A stretch of DNA of 64,000 nucleotides from assembly GCA_040905445.1 (NCBI GenBank), contig JBBDRN010000020.1:124001-188000 (forward strand), read 5' to 3'. Positions 44,615 through 52,450 of this stretch are shown here, piece after piece; position 1 is the first letter of the stretch, and each line of letters begins with the position of its first letter. A program made the translations under genes and the position numbers. The DNA comes from SKPT01 sp040905445 (lineage in GTDB: Bacteria; Planctomycetota; Phycisphaerae; Phycisphaerales; Phycisphaeraceae). The notes under the pieces are model-generated. The model made no database searches and was not told the origin of the DNA. It saw nothing but the letters and a program-made list of their open reading frames with translations.

Positions 44615-46285
44615 GTGCTCGTCTTGACCATCCTCCAGGGCCCGGACAAGGGCCGCCGCTTTGAGTTGCCCGCGAACGAGCCGCAGATGATCGGCCGCTC
44701 GAGCGAGTCGCTGCCGCTGGCGGACCAGACGATCTCGCGCCGGCACGCGGAGCTGACTCCCGACGACGGGCGATGGTACATCCGTGACCTCAACTCCTCC
44801 AACGGCACGTTCGTCAACGGCGTGCGCGTCCACGACCGGCGGCTGCTGCGCCCCGGCGACCAGGTGCGCACCGGCATGACGCTGTTTCTCTACGGCCAGG
44901 AGGCGCGGACGGGCATTGATTCGCTTTCGGCCGTGCGGCTGGCGTCGAAGGATGAGGTGGGCGTCAACGTCGAGCACACGGTCGCGTCGAACGACGACTC
45001 GATGATCATGGCCGTGCCCGAGCCGAACCAGGCGGCCACGCTGCAGCTCAAGGTCATCTACGAGCTCACTGCGCTGATCGGGTCGGTGACGGATCAGCAG
45101 AAGCTTCTCGAACGCGTCATGGACCTCATCTTCGAGTATTTCCAGGCCGACCGCGGCTTCATCCTGCTGTCCGACGAGCCGGGTGACGAGCCGCGCGCGG
45201 TCGTCGCCCGGCACCGCGCCAATCCGGAGGCCGGCCAAGGCCAGAAGCCGATCGAGGTCAGCAAGACGATCGTGCATTATGTCCTGCGCAAGCAGGTGGG
45301 CGTGCTGTCGTCCAACGCCATGAACGACGAGCGCTTCGCCACGGGCGACAGCGTGCAGAACTTCCGCATCCGCTCGGCGATGTGCGTGCCGATCCGGTTC
45401 AAGGACCGCATCCACGGCGTCATCCACCTCGACAGCCAGATCGCCAATTACACCTACACCGAGGACCAACTCACGCTGCTGACGGCGATCGGCGTGCAGA
45501 CGGGCCTGGCGCTGGCGAACAACCGGCTGTATGAAGCGAGGCTCAAGAGCGAACGCCTCGCCGCCGTCGGCCAGACCGTCGCGAGCCTGTCGCACTCGAT
45601 CAAGAACATCCTCCAGGGGCTGCGCGGCGGAGCGGACGTCGTCGAGCTCGGGCTCAAGAAGGGCAACGTCAAGCTCCTGCGCAGCGGTTGGGAGATCGTC
45701 TCGCGCAACCTCGACCGCATCTACGAACTGACGATGAACATGCTGGCGTTCTCCAAGCAGCGCCAGCCCGAACTGGAGATGAGTAACCTGCACCGGGTGC
45801 TCGACGATGTCGCCGAGCTGGTGCAGCAGCAGTTCGAGACGCGGAAGGTGGCGCTGATCCTCGACGTCGCCCCGGACCTGCCGCCCGTGCCGATCGACCC
45901 GAGCGGCATCCACCAGGCGGTGCTGAACCTGCTGAACAACGCGCTCGATGCGGTCGAGCCCGACGCGGGCGTGGTGAGCCTGCGTGCCGAGTATGACGCC
46001 GAGGCGGAGCAGGTGCGCATACTCGTTTCGGACAACGGGCAGGGCATGACGCAGCAGACGCTCGACGAGCTCTTCGAGCCGTTCCACTCGACAAAGGGGA
46101 TGCGCGGGACGGGGCTGGGGCTGGTGGTGACGAAGAAGATCGTGGATGAGCACGCGGGGCGGATTCACGTCGAGAGCACGCCGGGCGAGGGCACGACGTT
46201 CACGATCGAGCTGCCGATCGCGGCCCCGGACGCGGCGACGGCGGCGGAAACGCACGGCCCGCAGGGGATGGACAATCGCGAGTGA
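44615..46285 (+). CDS. FHA-GAF sensor histidine kinase
   Basis: A 556-residue cytoplasmic kinase. Residues 1-95 are an FHA phosphothreonine-binding domain (IGRSSESLPLADQTISRRHAEL, LNSSNGTFVNG). Residues 150-300 are a GAF domain (LLERVMDLIFEYFQADRGFILL, FRIRSAMCVPIRFKDRIHGVIHLDS). The transmitter follows, with His327 (LSHSIKNIL), then the ATPase N-box LNNALDAV, G1 DNGQGM and G2 GTGLGL. The GTG at 44615 has GGAG seven bases upstream. No membrane segment is present, so the signal is internal. No response regulator gene is adjacent, making it an orphan kinase; the FHA domain suggests cross-talk with Ser/Thr kinases. Confidence 0.94.
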   Translation: MLVLTILQGPDKGRRFELPANEPQMIGRSSESLPLADQTISRRHAELTPDDGRWYIRDLNSSNGTFVNGVRVHDRRLLRPGDQVRTGMTLFLYGQEARTGIDSLSAVRLASKDEVGVNVEHTVASNDDSMIMAVPEPNQAATLQLKVIYELTALIGSVTDQQKLLERVMDLIFEYFQADRGFILLSDEPGDEPRAVVARHRANPEAGQGQKPIEVSKTIVHYVLRKQVGVLSSNAMNDERFATGDSVQNFRIRSAMCVPIRFKDRIHGVIHLDSQIANYTYTEDQLTLLTAIGVQTGLALANNRLYEARLKSERLAAVGQTVASLSHSIKNILQGLRGGADVVELGLKKGNVKLLRSGWEIVSRNLDRIYELTMNMLAFSKQRQPELEMSNLHRVLDDVAELVQQQFETRKVALILDVAPDLPPVPIDPSGIHQAVLNLLNNALDAVEPDAGVVSLRAEYDAEAEQVRILVSDNGQGMTQQTLDELFEPFHSTKGMRGTGLGLVVTKKIVDEHAGRIHVESTPGEGTTFTIELPIAAPDAATAAETHGPQGMDNRE

Positions 46286-46310
46286 CAGCGGGGGCGTCGA
46301 CAGGCGGCGG

Positions 46311-46340
46311 GAAGCCCGCGGATTGCAATCCGTGGGCTTC
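46311..46340. repeat. Interspersed palindrome, family C copy 3
   Basis: The most perfect copy: GAAGCCCGCG, then GATTGCAATC, then CGTGGGCTTC. The 15-base arms differ at a single pair. It starts 25 bases after the kinase stop and ends 46 bases before the creatininase-like gene. Confidence 0.8.
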
Positions 46341-46385
46341 TTGTGTCATGATGTCCCGGTCCCACCATCATCAAGAGACCGCACC

Positions 46386-47192
46386 ATGACCGACACCGGC
46401 CCGATTCCCGGCATTCTCGAAACCATGACGATCGACGAGGTCAGGGCCTTTAAGCCGGAGGTCGTCGTGCTCGGCATCGCGTCCACCGAGCCGCACGGCC
46501 CGCACCTGCCCTACGGCACGGACATGTTCCAGTGCGACGCGATCTGCCGCCGCGGCGTCGCCCGCGGCAACGAGCAGGGCGCCCGCGCGCTGATGTACCC
46601 CACGCTGCCGATCGGCAACAACGTCAACTTCAAGGCCTTCCCGTTCGCCTGCCGCATCGGCGTGCGGACACTGATGCGCGTCGTGCTCGACATCATCGAC
46701 GCGCTCGAGGCCGACGGCATCCGCAAGATCGTGCTGGTCAACGGGCACGGCGGCAATCCGGACACGCTCCGGGCCGTGCTGCGCGAGCAGCTTGACCGCA
46801 AGCCCCCGGGCAAGAGCCCGTTCGTCTGCCTGGTCCATGGCCACGCGCTACCCAGCGCCGAGGCCAAGCGCGCCATCGAGCATTTTTCGGACCACGCGGG
46901 CGAAAGCGAGACCTCGCAGATGATGCACCTGCGCCCGGACCTCGTGCGAGAGGAGAAGCTCGACGCGTTTGAGCGGAACCAGCCGGCGGTCGAGCACCTG
47001 GCCACCGCGTCGGCGGAGTTCGTGCGCCCCTGGCACGTCTACATCCCGGCGTCAGCGGGCGGCGAGACGCGCAAGAGCACGGCCGCGAAGGGGCAGGCGC
47101 TGATCGACAGCGCGGCGGACAACCTCGCCGCCCTGCTGGTGGAGCTGACGCAGAAGCCGTGGCACGAACGCTTCCCATACGCCGCGTCGTAG
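46386..47192 (+). CDS. Creatininase-family amidohydrolase
   Basis: A 268-residue metal-dependent amidohydrolase. The dinuclear-site motifs are complete: Glu35 and His37 in STEPHGPHLPYGTD with Asp46, then NGHGGNPDTLRA, and the Glu in SDHAGESETSQMM. Family members open cyclic amides (creatinine) or deformylate pterin and flavin intermediates (ArfB, MftE types), so creatininase activity itself should not be assumed. No signal peptide. The ATG at 46386 has only a weak purine-rich stretch upstream. It stands between palindrome C3 and tRNA-Arg. Confidence 0.92.
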   Translation: MTDTGPIPGILETMTIDEVRAFKPEVVVLGIASTEPHGPHLPYGTDMFQCDAICRRGVARGNEQGARALMYPTLPIGNNVNFKAFPFACRIGVRTLMRVVLDIIDALEADGIRKIVLVNGHGGNPDTLRAVLREQLDRKPPGKSPFVCLVHGHALPSAEAKRAIEHFSDHAGESETSQMMHLRPDLVREEKLDAFERNQPAVEHLATASAEFVRPWHVYIPASAGGETRKSTAAKGQALIDSAADNLAALLVELTQKPWHERFPYAAS

Positions 47193-47310
47193 TGGACATG
47201 GCGGGGGCGTGTGACGTGTGACGGGGAGGGGGTGGCGGGGGATGTGATTCGTCGACCCGCAGCGATGGATCGAGCGGGTAAAATGCTCTTGCCGACGGCC
47301 GGCGACGTCT

Positions 47311-47383
47311 GCCCTCGTAGCTCAGTGGATAGAGCGGTGGTTTCCTAAACCACAGGCCGCAGGTTCGAATCCTGCCGGGGGCA
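47311..47383 (+). tRNA. tRNA-Arg (anticodon CCT)
   Basis: Acceptor GCCCTCG/CGGGGGC (one T-G pair), D-arm GCTC/GAGC, anticodon stem GTGGT/ACCAC with loop TTCCTAA giving CCT, T-arm GCAGG-TTCGAAT-CCTGC, discriminator A. A TAAAAT hexamer at 47279-47284 may be its -10 box. Confidence 0.96.
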
Positions 47384-47448
47384 TTGGCATCAAGCGGCGA
47401 TGAGCAACACTTCATGGTGGCGGGCGCCATGCCGGTGGTGATCATGTC

Positions 47449-47604
47449 GTGGCTGTTCCGACCGGCGCCACGCTGGATTTCCGGGGCGACCCGCTGCTCG
47501 CCCTGATGATTTTCGCGGCGTCGCTGACGGCAATCTTTACCGTGATCGTGGCACGCGTGCAGAGGCTGAACGTGCACCCACCTGGCGAATGCCGAAAGCT
47601 GTGA
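47449..47604 (+). CDS. Possible 51-residue membrane peptide or gene remnant
   Basis: In the 236-base gap between tRNA-Arg and murG, one frame reads from a GTG at 47449: VAVPTGATLDFRGDPLLALM, then a single membrane helix (ALMIFAASLTAIFTVIVARVQ) and a short tail. No SD precedes it, and an overlapping frame just upstream also looks hydrophobic, so it could be the broken 3' end of a larger membrane protein gene beside the tRNA. Evidence is weak. Confidence 0.2.
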   Translation: MAVPTGATLDFRGDPLLALMIFAASLTAIFTVIVARVQRLNVHPPGECRKL

Positions 47605-47619
47605 TGAAATGAACGCGCT

Positions 47620-48807
47620 CTAGGCGCGGCGGTCGGCGTCCGGCAGCCGGCGCACGCGCGGGCCCGCCGTGTCGCGCGGGGCGGGGCGGCCGGTGCGCCA
47701 GCCCAGCGCCTCGACGACCCACTGCGCGACCGCTGACGCCCCGTCGCCCGGGTCGGCGGCGGCCAACGCGCAACGCATGGCGTAGCGGCGCGGCTCGTCG
47801 GCCATCAGGGCGAGCAGCGGGTCGAGCAGTTGCTCGACGTTGGCGTCCGGGTCGACGTAGTCGGGCAGCAGCATCGCCCCGCCGGTCGCAACCATCGGCC
47901 GGGCGTTGTGCCGCTGGTGCTCATCCTTGTGGTACGGGTAGGGCAGGAAGAGGGTGGGCACGCAGTTGGCCCAGGCCTCGGCGACCGAGCCGGCGCCCGC
48001 GCGGCTGATCGCCAGGCTCGCCGACGTCCACGCCAGGCCGATCCGGTCGAGGAATCCATAAACGCGGGCGCGGATGCCGGCGGCGGCGTAGGCGCGCTCC
48101 AGCTCGTCGCGCTGGCGCTGGCCGGCGAGGTGAAGGACCTGCCACTGGCGCATGACGCCGCGGGCACGTTCGTTGCGCCCGAGGGCGACCATGAGGGCGT
48201 TGATCGACTCGGCGCCTTGCGAACCGGCGGTGACCAGCAGCGTCGGGCGATCGGGGTGGAGCCCGAGCTGGACGCGAGCTTCGTCCGGCTGGACGACGCC
48301 CAGCGCCGCCTCGCGCAGCGGCAGGCCGATCGCGTGGGCGCCGGGCAGGCTCCTGTGCGGATAGACGCTGAAGATGGCGCGGGCGCGGCCGGCCATCGCG
48401 CGGTTGGCGCGTCCGGGCACGGCGTCGAGGTTGACCAGCGCCGTGGGCAGTCCCATCGACCGGGCCGCGGTGATCGCCGGCGCCGAGACGAACCCGCCGG
48501 TGGCGACGAGCGCCCGGGCGGACGTCTGGCGGATCATCTCGCGCATCTGCCTGACGCTGCGGCGGTAACCGCGCACGAAGGACCACAGCGCCCGGGGGCG
48601 CAGGCCCAACGGCTCCGCGGCGAGGGACATGTAGGGCCAGCCGGTCTCGGCGACCATGCGGGCGTCGAGCGGTCGGCGGGAGATGAGCAGGTAGGGGTCG
48701 ACACCGACGCCCCGCTCGACGAGGCGTTCGATGATCGCAAGGTTGGGGAAGATGTGCCCCCCGGTGCCCCCACCCGCGAACAGGATCGTGGCGTGTCGTG
48801 CGCTCAT
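47620..48807 (-). CDS. murG: UDP-GlcNAc--MurNAc-pentapeptide-undecaprenyl N-acetylglucosaminyltransferase
   Basis: A 395-residue GT28-family enzyme that makes lipid II at the inner face of the membrane. The N-terminal loop FAGGGTGGHIFPNLAII is the MurG signature, and TGGFVSAPAITAA is the second. The UDP-GlcNAc site is TAGSQGAESINALM and ISRAGAGSVAEAWANCVPTLFLPYPYHKDEHQRHNA. The C-terminal 30 residues are a Pro/Arg-rich extension. The ATG at 48807 opens directly into the signature. The gene follows ftsW on the same strand (160 bases), the order found in division and cell-wall clusters, and shows that this organism can make peptidoglycan precursors. Confidence 0.93.
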   Translation of the reverse strand: MSARHATILFAGGGTGGHIFPNLAIIERLVERGVGVDPYLLISRRPLDARMVAETGWPYMSLAAEPLGLRPRALWSFVRGYRRSVRQMREMIRQTSARALVATGGFVSAPAITAARSMGLPTALVNLDAVPGRANRAMAGRARAIFSVYPHRSLPGAHAIGLPLREAALGVVQPDEARVQLGLHPDRPTLLVTAGSQGAESINALMVALGRNERARGVMRQWQVLHLAGQRQRDELERAYAAAGIRARVYGFLDRIGLAWTSASLAISRAGAGSVAEAWANCVPTLFLPYPYHKDEHQRHNARPMVATGGAMLLPDYVDPDANVEQLLDPLLALMADEPRRYAMRCALAAADPGDGASAVAQWVVEALGWRTGRPAPRDTAGPRVRRLPDADRRA

Positions 48808-48967
48808 GAGCTTGCGCGCCGTGAGGAAGGGCGCCCACCACCAAGACACCGGTCGAACCATCAGAGCTTTGCCTAAATCGGCCGAAGCGTCAATAGCCTT
48901 TGATCAGAAAATCCCGGACTCTTTTGCACATTCGGCCGCGGCGCCCACCTGGCGAGGCATCACCGGA

Positions 48968-50245
48968 CTATCCCGTCCCCGTCAGCCGCAGTGGCGGGGC
49001 ATCGCTGACGGGCACGGCCCCCGGGTCGTCGACGTCGGCGGCGCGCTGCTCGTAGCCGGCGTTGTCCAGCGCCGCGATGAGGCCCAGGGCGAACGCTGTA
49101 AGCACCCAGCCGGTGCCGCCGGCGGAGACGAGCGGCAGGGCGATGCCCTTGGTCGGGACGACGACGGTGACAACGGCGATGTTGAGGACCGCCTGGAGGC
49201 CGAGCGTCAGCAGCACGCCCAGGCCGACGAGGCGGCCGAAGGGGTGGCGGTAGTCGCGGATGATGACGAGACCGAGGATGAGGATCGTCAGGTACAGGCC
49301 GACGACCAGGGCAGCGCCGGCGAGGCCGAGCTCCTCGCAGACGATGGCGAAGATGAAGTCGGTGGTGTCCTCCGGCAGGTAGCCGAACTTCTGGATCCCG
49401 TTGCCCAGGCCGCGGCCGGCGACGCCACCCTGGGCGATGGCGAGCATCGACTGGATCGGGTGATAACCCGCCCCGGCCGGGTCGGCCCAGGGGTCCAGGA
49501 ACGTCGTCAGCCGACGCAGGCGGTACGGGCTGTGGAGGATGGCGACGACGGCCACGGCGATGGCGGGCGGCGCCATCAGCGCCAGGTGCCACCAGCGCGC
49601 GCCGGCCGCGAAAAGGAGCGTGACGCCGATGACCGCCATGAGGGCGGCCGTCCCCCAGTCCTCGACGATGACCAGGCCGCACGCCAGACCGAGCAGGGCG
49701 AGCGGCGGCGCCAGGCCGTGCCAGAAGTGGTGCATGACGCCGCGCCGGCGGACGCACCACCAGGCCAGGGCGAGGATGAGGACCCACTTGAGCACCTCGG
49801 AGGGCTGAAAGCTCATGCCCCACGACGCAGGGCCGAGGTGCAGCCAGCGGCTGGCCCCCCCGGCAACGCGCCCGATGCCGGGGATGAGCGTCAACGCGAC
49901 GAGGCCGAGCGCGGCGGCGAGCAGGAGCAGCACCGGGTTGGTGACACCGCGTGACTCAAAGAGCTGCCGCAGATCGAGCCGCGAGGCGATGAGCAGCACG
50001 ATGACCGCGAGGGCGGCATAAATGGCGTGGCGCGTGGCCAGAAGGCTCGGCCATGGGACACCGGCCATCGTGGTGTCCACAGCCGGCGGATCGACGGGCG
50101 TGGTCGCGGCGGCGGAGGTAGTCGCGGTCGTGGCGGGGGGGGCGGGGGGGGTGCCGACACGGAGGGAGGCGGAGTGGACCATGAGCACGCCGATCGCCAG
50201 CAGGGCGACGACGGCCAGTTGCAGGACATGAGCAGACCGCAGCAT
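48968..50245 (-). CDS. ftsW: FtsW/RodA/SpoVE (SEDS) peptidoglycan polymerase
   Basis: A 425-residue SEDS glycosyltransferase with about ten membrane helices that polymerises lipid II. Conserved parts: GGASRWLHLGPASWGMSFQPSEVLKWVLILALAWW, DPWADPAGAGYHPIQSMLAIAQGG, GNGIQKFGYLPEDTTDFIFAIVCEELG (with the catalytic Asp region), and LPLVSAGGTGWV. The first outside loop is enlarged by a repeat-derived insert (PPATTATTSAAATTPVDPP). The ATG at 50245 (MLRSAHVLQLAVV) starts the first helix. Placement before murG favours FtsW over RodA. Confidence 0.92.
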   Translation of the reverse strand: MLRSAHVLQLAVVALLAIGVLMVHSASLRVGTPPAPPATTATTSAAATTPVDPPAVDTTMAGVPWPSLLATRHAIYAALAVIVLLIASRLDLRQLFESRGVTNPVLLLLAAALGLVALTLIPGIGRVAGGASRWLHLGPASWGMSFQPSEVLKWVLILALAWWCVRRRGVMHHFWHGLAPPLALLGLACGLVIVEDWGTAALMAVIGVTLLFAAGARWWHLALMAPPAIAVAVVAILHSPYRLRRLTTFLDPWADPAGAGYHPIQSMLAIAQGGVAGRGLGNGIQKFGYLPEDTTDFIFAIVCEELGLAGAALVVGLYLTILILGLVIIRDYRHPFGRLVGLGVLLTLGLQAVLNIAVVTVVVPTKGIALPLVSAGGTGWVLTAFALGLIAALDNAGYEQRAADVDDPGAVPVSDAPPLRLTGTG

Positions 50246-50379
50246 GAAGGGGTTATCGGCTGATCGGCGGCGATGACATCCAATGTTTGGCAAAGGGTGA
50301 GATCCGCCGGTCAGGGTGTGGGGATTGCGCGGCGCGGAGAGGGGCGGGGGATCGGAGGCGCGGCGCCGGGGCGCGGGGG

Positions 50380-50844
50380 TCAGATGTAGAGCACGACCAT
50401 GCGCTGCTCCTGACGGACGTCGTAGGTCTCGACGGCCGGGTCGGGCGTGCCGGGGACGTCGACGGTCGCATCGCTGGGGTTCGGGTTCCGGGGGTCCACG
50501 TCGCCGCCGCCGGTCTCGACGGCGACCTGGTAGGCCTTGACGCGCATCTTGTGGGGGTTGAAGACGCTCTGGCCGGTGGTGATGTCGAACTCCCAGTTGT
50601 GCCAGGGGCAGCGGATGATCTCGCCCTCCTTCGCCCAGTGGAACTCGCCGGGGCGCGACGGGAGGTTGGTGCCGGTGACGCGGCCTTTGCACAGCGGGGC
50701 GCGCTGATGCGGGCAGACGTTGCGCAGGGCGTGGAACGTGCCGGCGACGTTGAAGACGCCGATGGAGCGGTCGCCGATCTCAACGATGCGCCGCTCACCG
50801 GGCGGCAGGTCGTCGACGGAGCAGATGACATGACGTTGCGGCAT
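50380..50844 (-). CDS. Rieske [2Fe-2S] ferredoxin-like protein
   Basis: A 154-residue soluble Rieske domain. The cluster ligands are Cys44-x-His46 (NVCPHQRAPLC) and Cys79-x2-His82 (IRCPWHNWEFD), with the two loops further apart than in short dioxygenase ferredoxins. The C-terminal 50 residues (GGDVDPRNPNPSDATVDVPG onward) form an unassigned tail. The ATG at 50844 is chosen as the first in-domain start. It would pass electrons to an oxygenase or reductase. It is downstream of the amidohydrolase gene on the same strand, with an inverted repeat between them, suggesting a shared aromatic or heterocycle degradation role (inference). Confidence 0.9.
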   Translation of the reverse strand: MPQRHVICSVDDLPPGERRIVEIGDRSIGVFNVAGTFHALRNVCPHQRAPLCKGRVTGTNLPSRPGEFHWAKEGEIIRCPWHNWEFDITTGQSVFNPHKMRVKAYQVAVETGGGDVDPRNPNPSDATVDVPGTPDPAVETYDVRQEQRMVVLYI

Positions 50845-50855
50845 GGGGTCGCTCA

Positions 50856-51071
50856 AAAAACCACAGAGGCACAGAGACACGGAGGGAACAGAGATTTAGC
50901 CACAGATGAACACAGATAAGGAACAGGAAACTGGGGGGGCCTGCGATGACCCGCCCCTACTTTCGCTCATTTTTGTTCATTCGTGGCTATTCCCATCCTC
51001 CCATCTGTGTTCATCTGTGTCCATCTGTGGCTATTCCCCCCTCCCCCCTCGGTGCCTCTGTGTCTCAGTGG
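50856..51071. repeat. Inverted pair of family B repeats
   Basis: The left part (50856-50925) reads ACCACAGAGGCACAGAGACA... TTAGCCACAGATGAACACAG; the right part (about 50970-51071) reads TTCATCTGTGTCCATCTGTG followed by GCTA... GGTGCCTCTGTGTCTCAGTGG. Both halves match in reverse complement, leaving a 45-base centre. They fill the gap between the Rieske and amidohydrolase genes. Related single copies are at 5820 and 35667. Confidence 0.8.
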
Positions 51072-52187
51072 TTATTTCTTCACCGCCGGGACGTCCGGCA
51101 GGTTGTACAGCTCGCGGGCGTTGTCGACGTAGATGCGGCGGGCCAGGGCGTCGGGGAGCTTCGGCAGGCCGTGCACCGGCGAGTCGTTGTCCCAGTGTGG
51201 GTAGTCGCTGGCGAACATTACCGTCTTCTCGGCGTGGACCATCTCGAAGATCTGCAGGAGATGCTCCGGTCGCTCGGGCTCCTCGATCGGCTGCGTGCTC
51301 AATCGCACGTGCTCGACGATGTACTCGCTCGGCGGCCGCTCCAGCCACGGCGCGCTGACGCGCAGGGACTTCCAGTTCTTGTCCAGCCGCCACATGAGGT
51401 GCGGCAGCCAGCCGATGCCGCCCTCGACGCAGACGAATTTCATCTGCGGAAACTCGTTGAACACGCCGCGACAGACGAGGCTGGTGATCTGGCCCATGTA
51501 GTTCTGCGAGATGTTGCTGTGCCACTCGAAGTAGCTGGCGGGGTAGCCCGGGGCGAAGCAGTTGGAGATGCCCGAGCACTCGGCGCCGGGGTGGACCGCG
51601 ACGGGCAGGCCCATCTCGCACGCGGCCTCGTAGATTGGCCAGTAGAAGCGGTCGCCGTAGGGCGTGCGCGTCGCGGAGGTCATCATGACCTGCACGAGGC
51701 GCGGATGGCTGCCGCGCTTGCGGATCTCCGCGGCCGCGGCGGCGGGGTTCTGCGGCGCGACGAAGATCGAGCCGTAGAAGCGCGGGTCCTCGTCCATCCA
51801 CGTCAGCATCCACTCGTTGGCGGCCGAGGCGACGGCGGCGGCGTAGTCGGCGTCGCCGTGGACGCCGATGGCGAGCACGCCCCCGCCGGTGAGGATGACG
51901 TAGTCGATGCCGAACGGCTCGATGAGCTGCTCACGCATGGTCTGCGGGCAGGAGCCGGGCGGGCCGCCGCGGGCAGGCGTAGCGTCGGCGCGGCCGACGC
52001 CGATGGGGCTGGTGGTCCCGGGGCCGCCGGGCAGGCGCAGGCCGAAGTGGCGGTAGTAGGCGGGCAGATGGGGCAGGATGTCCTGGGCGGCGTCGCGCGG
52101 CGTGTTGTGCACGTCACAGTCGATCAGTGACAGCGCGGGCGCGGTGGTGGTGGCAGGGGCGTCACCGGTCTGCGGTAGCGTGGCCAT
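51072..52187 (-). CDS. Amidohydrolase family 2 (ACMSD-like) metal-dependent hydrolase/decarboxylase
   Basis: A 371-residue TIM-barrel protein. SLIDCDVHNTPRD holds the first metal-binding Asp-x-His, VAVHPGAE the next His, and VMFASDYPHWDND the final Asp; GVFNEFPQMKFVCVEGGIGWLPHLMWRLD is typical of amidohydrolase_2 proteins such as aminocarboxymuconate-semialdehyde decarboxylase and relatives. The N-terminus has a repeat-derived APATTTAPA stretch. Start: ATG at 52187. It is likely co-transcribed with the Rieske gene 227 bases downstream. Decarboxylase or hydrolase activity cannot be distinguished here. Confidence 0.88.
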   Translation of the reverse strand: MATLPQTGDAPATTTAPALSLIDCDVHNTPRDAAQDILPHLPAYYRHFGLRLPGGPGTTSPIGVGRADATPARGGPPGSCPQTMREQLIEPFGIDYVILTGGGVLAIGVHGDADYAAAVASAANEWMLTWMDEDPRFYGSIFVAPQNPAAAAAEIRKRGSHPRLVQVMMTSATRTPYGDRFYWPIYEAACEMGLPVAVHPGAECSGISNCFAPGYPASYFEWHSNISQNYMGQITSLVCRGVFNEFPQMKFVCVEGGIGWLPHLMWRLDKNWKSLRVSAPWLERPPSEYIVEHVRLSTQPIEEPERPEHLLQIFEMVHAEKTVMFASDYPHWDNDSPVHGLPKLPDALARRIYVDNARELYNLPDVPAVKK

Positions 52188-52246
52188 GGCACATCGGGAT
52201 TGGGATCCCGCTCCTGATCTGATTCCCGCCACCCCCGAGCGGGGGC

Positions 52247-52263
52247 GGTCCGCACAGCGGACC
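52247..52263. repeat. Family D palindrome
   Basis: GGTCCGCACAGCGGACC, the reverse orientation of the 8792 unit, in the 263-base gap between the divergent amidohydrolase and the coiled-coil gene. The gap otherwise shows only GC-rich sequence. Confidence 0.8.
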
Positions 52264-52450
52264 CGGCGGCGGGAGCGCCGCGTGGGCGCGGCGGCTAAAC
52301 GGGGACGTACAACCGCATTATCCCGGGTTGGCGCGACCTCGCAAGGGCGCTCGCGGGGGCGGGGGAATCGGGGATCGACGCTAGGCCCCGCGCCAGGCCG
52401 CCGATAAGATAAGGTGGATCCGTTGCCTCCTCTGCATCCGGGAGCCGGTT

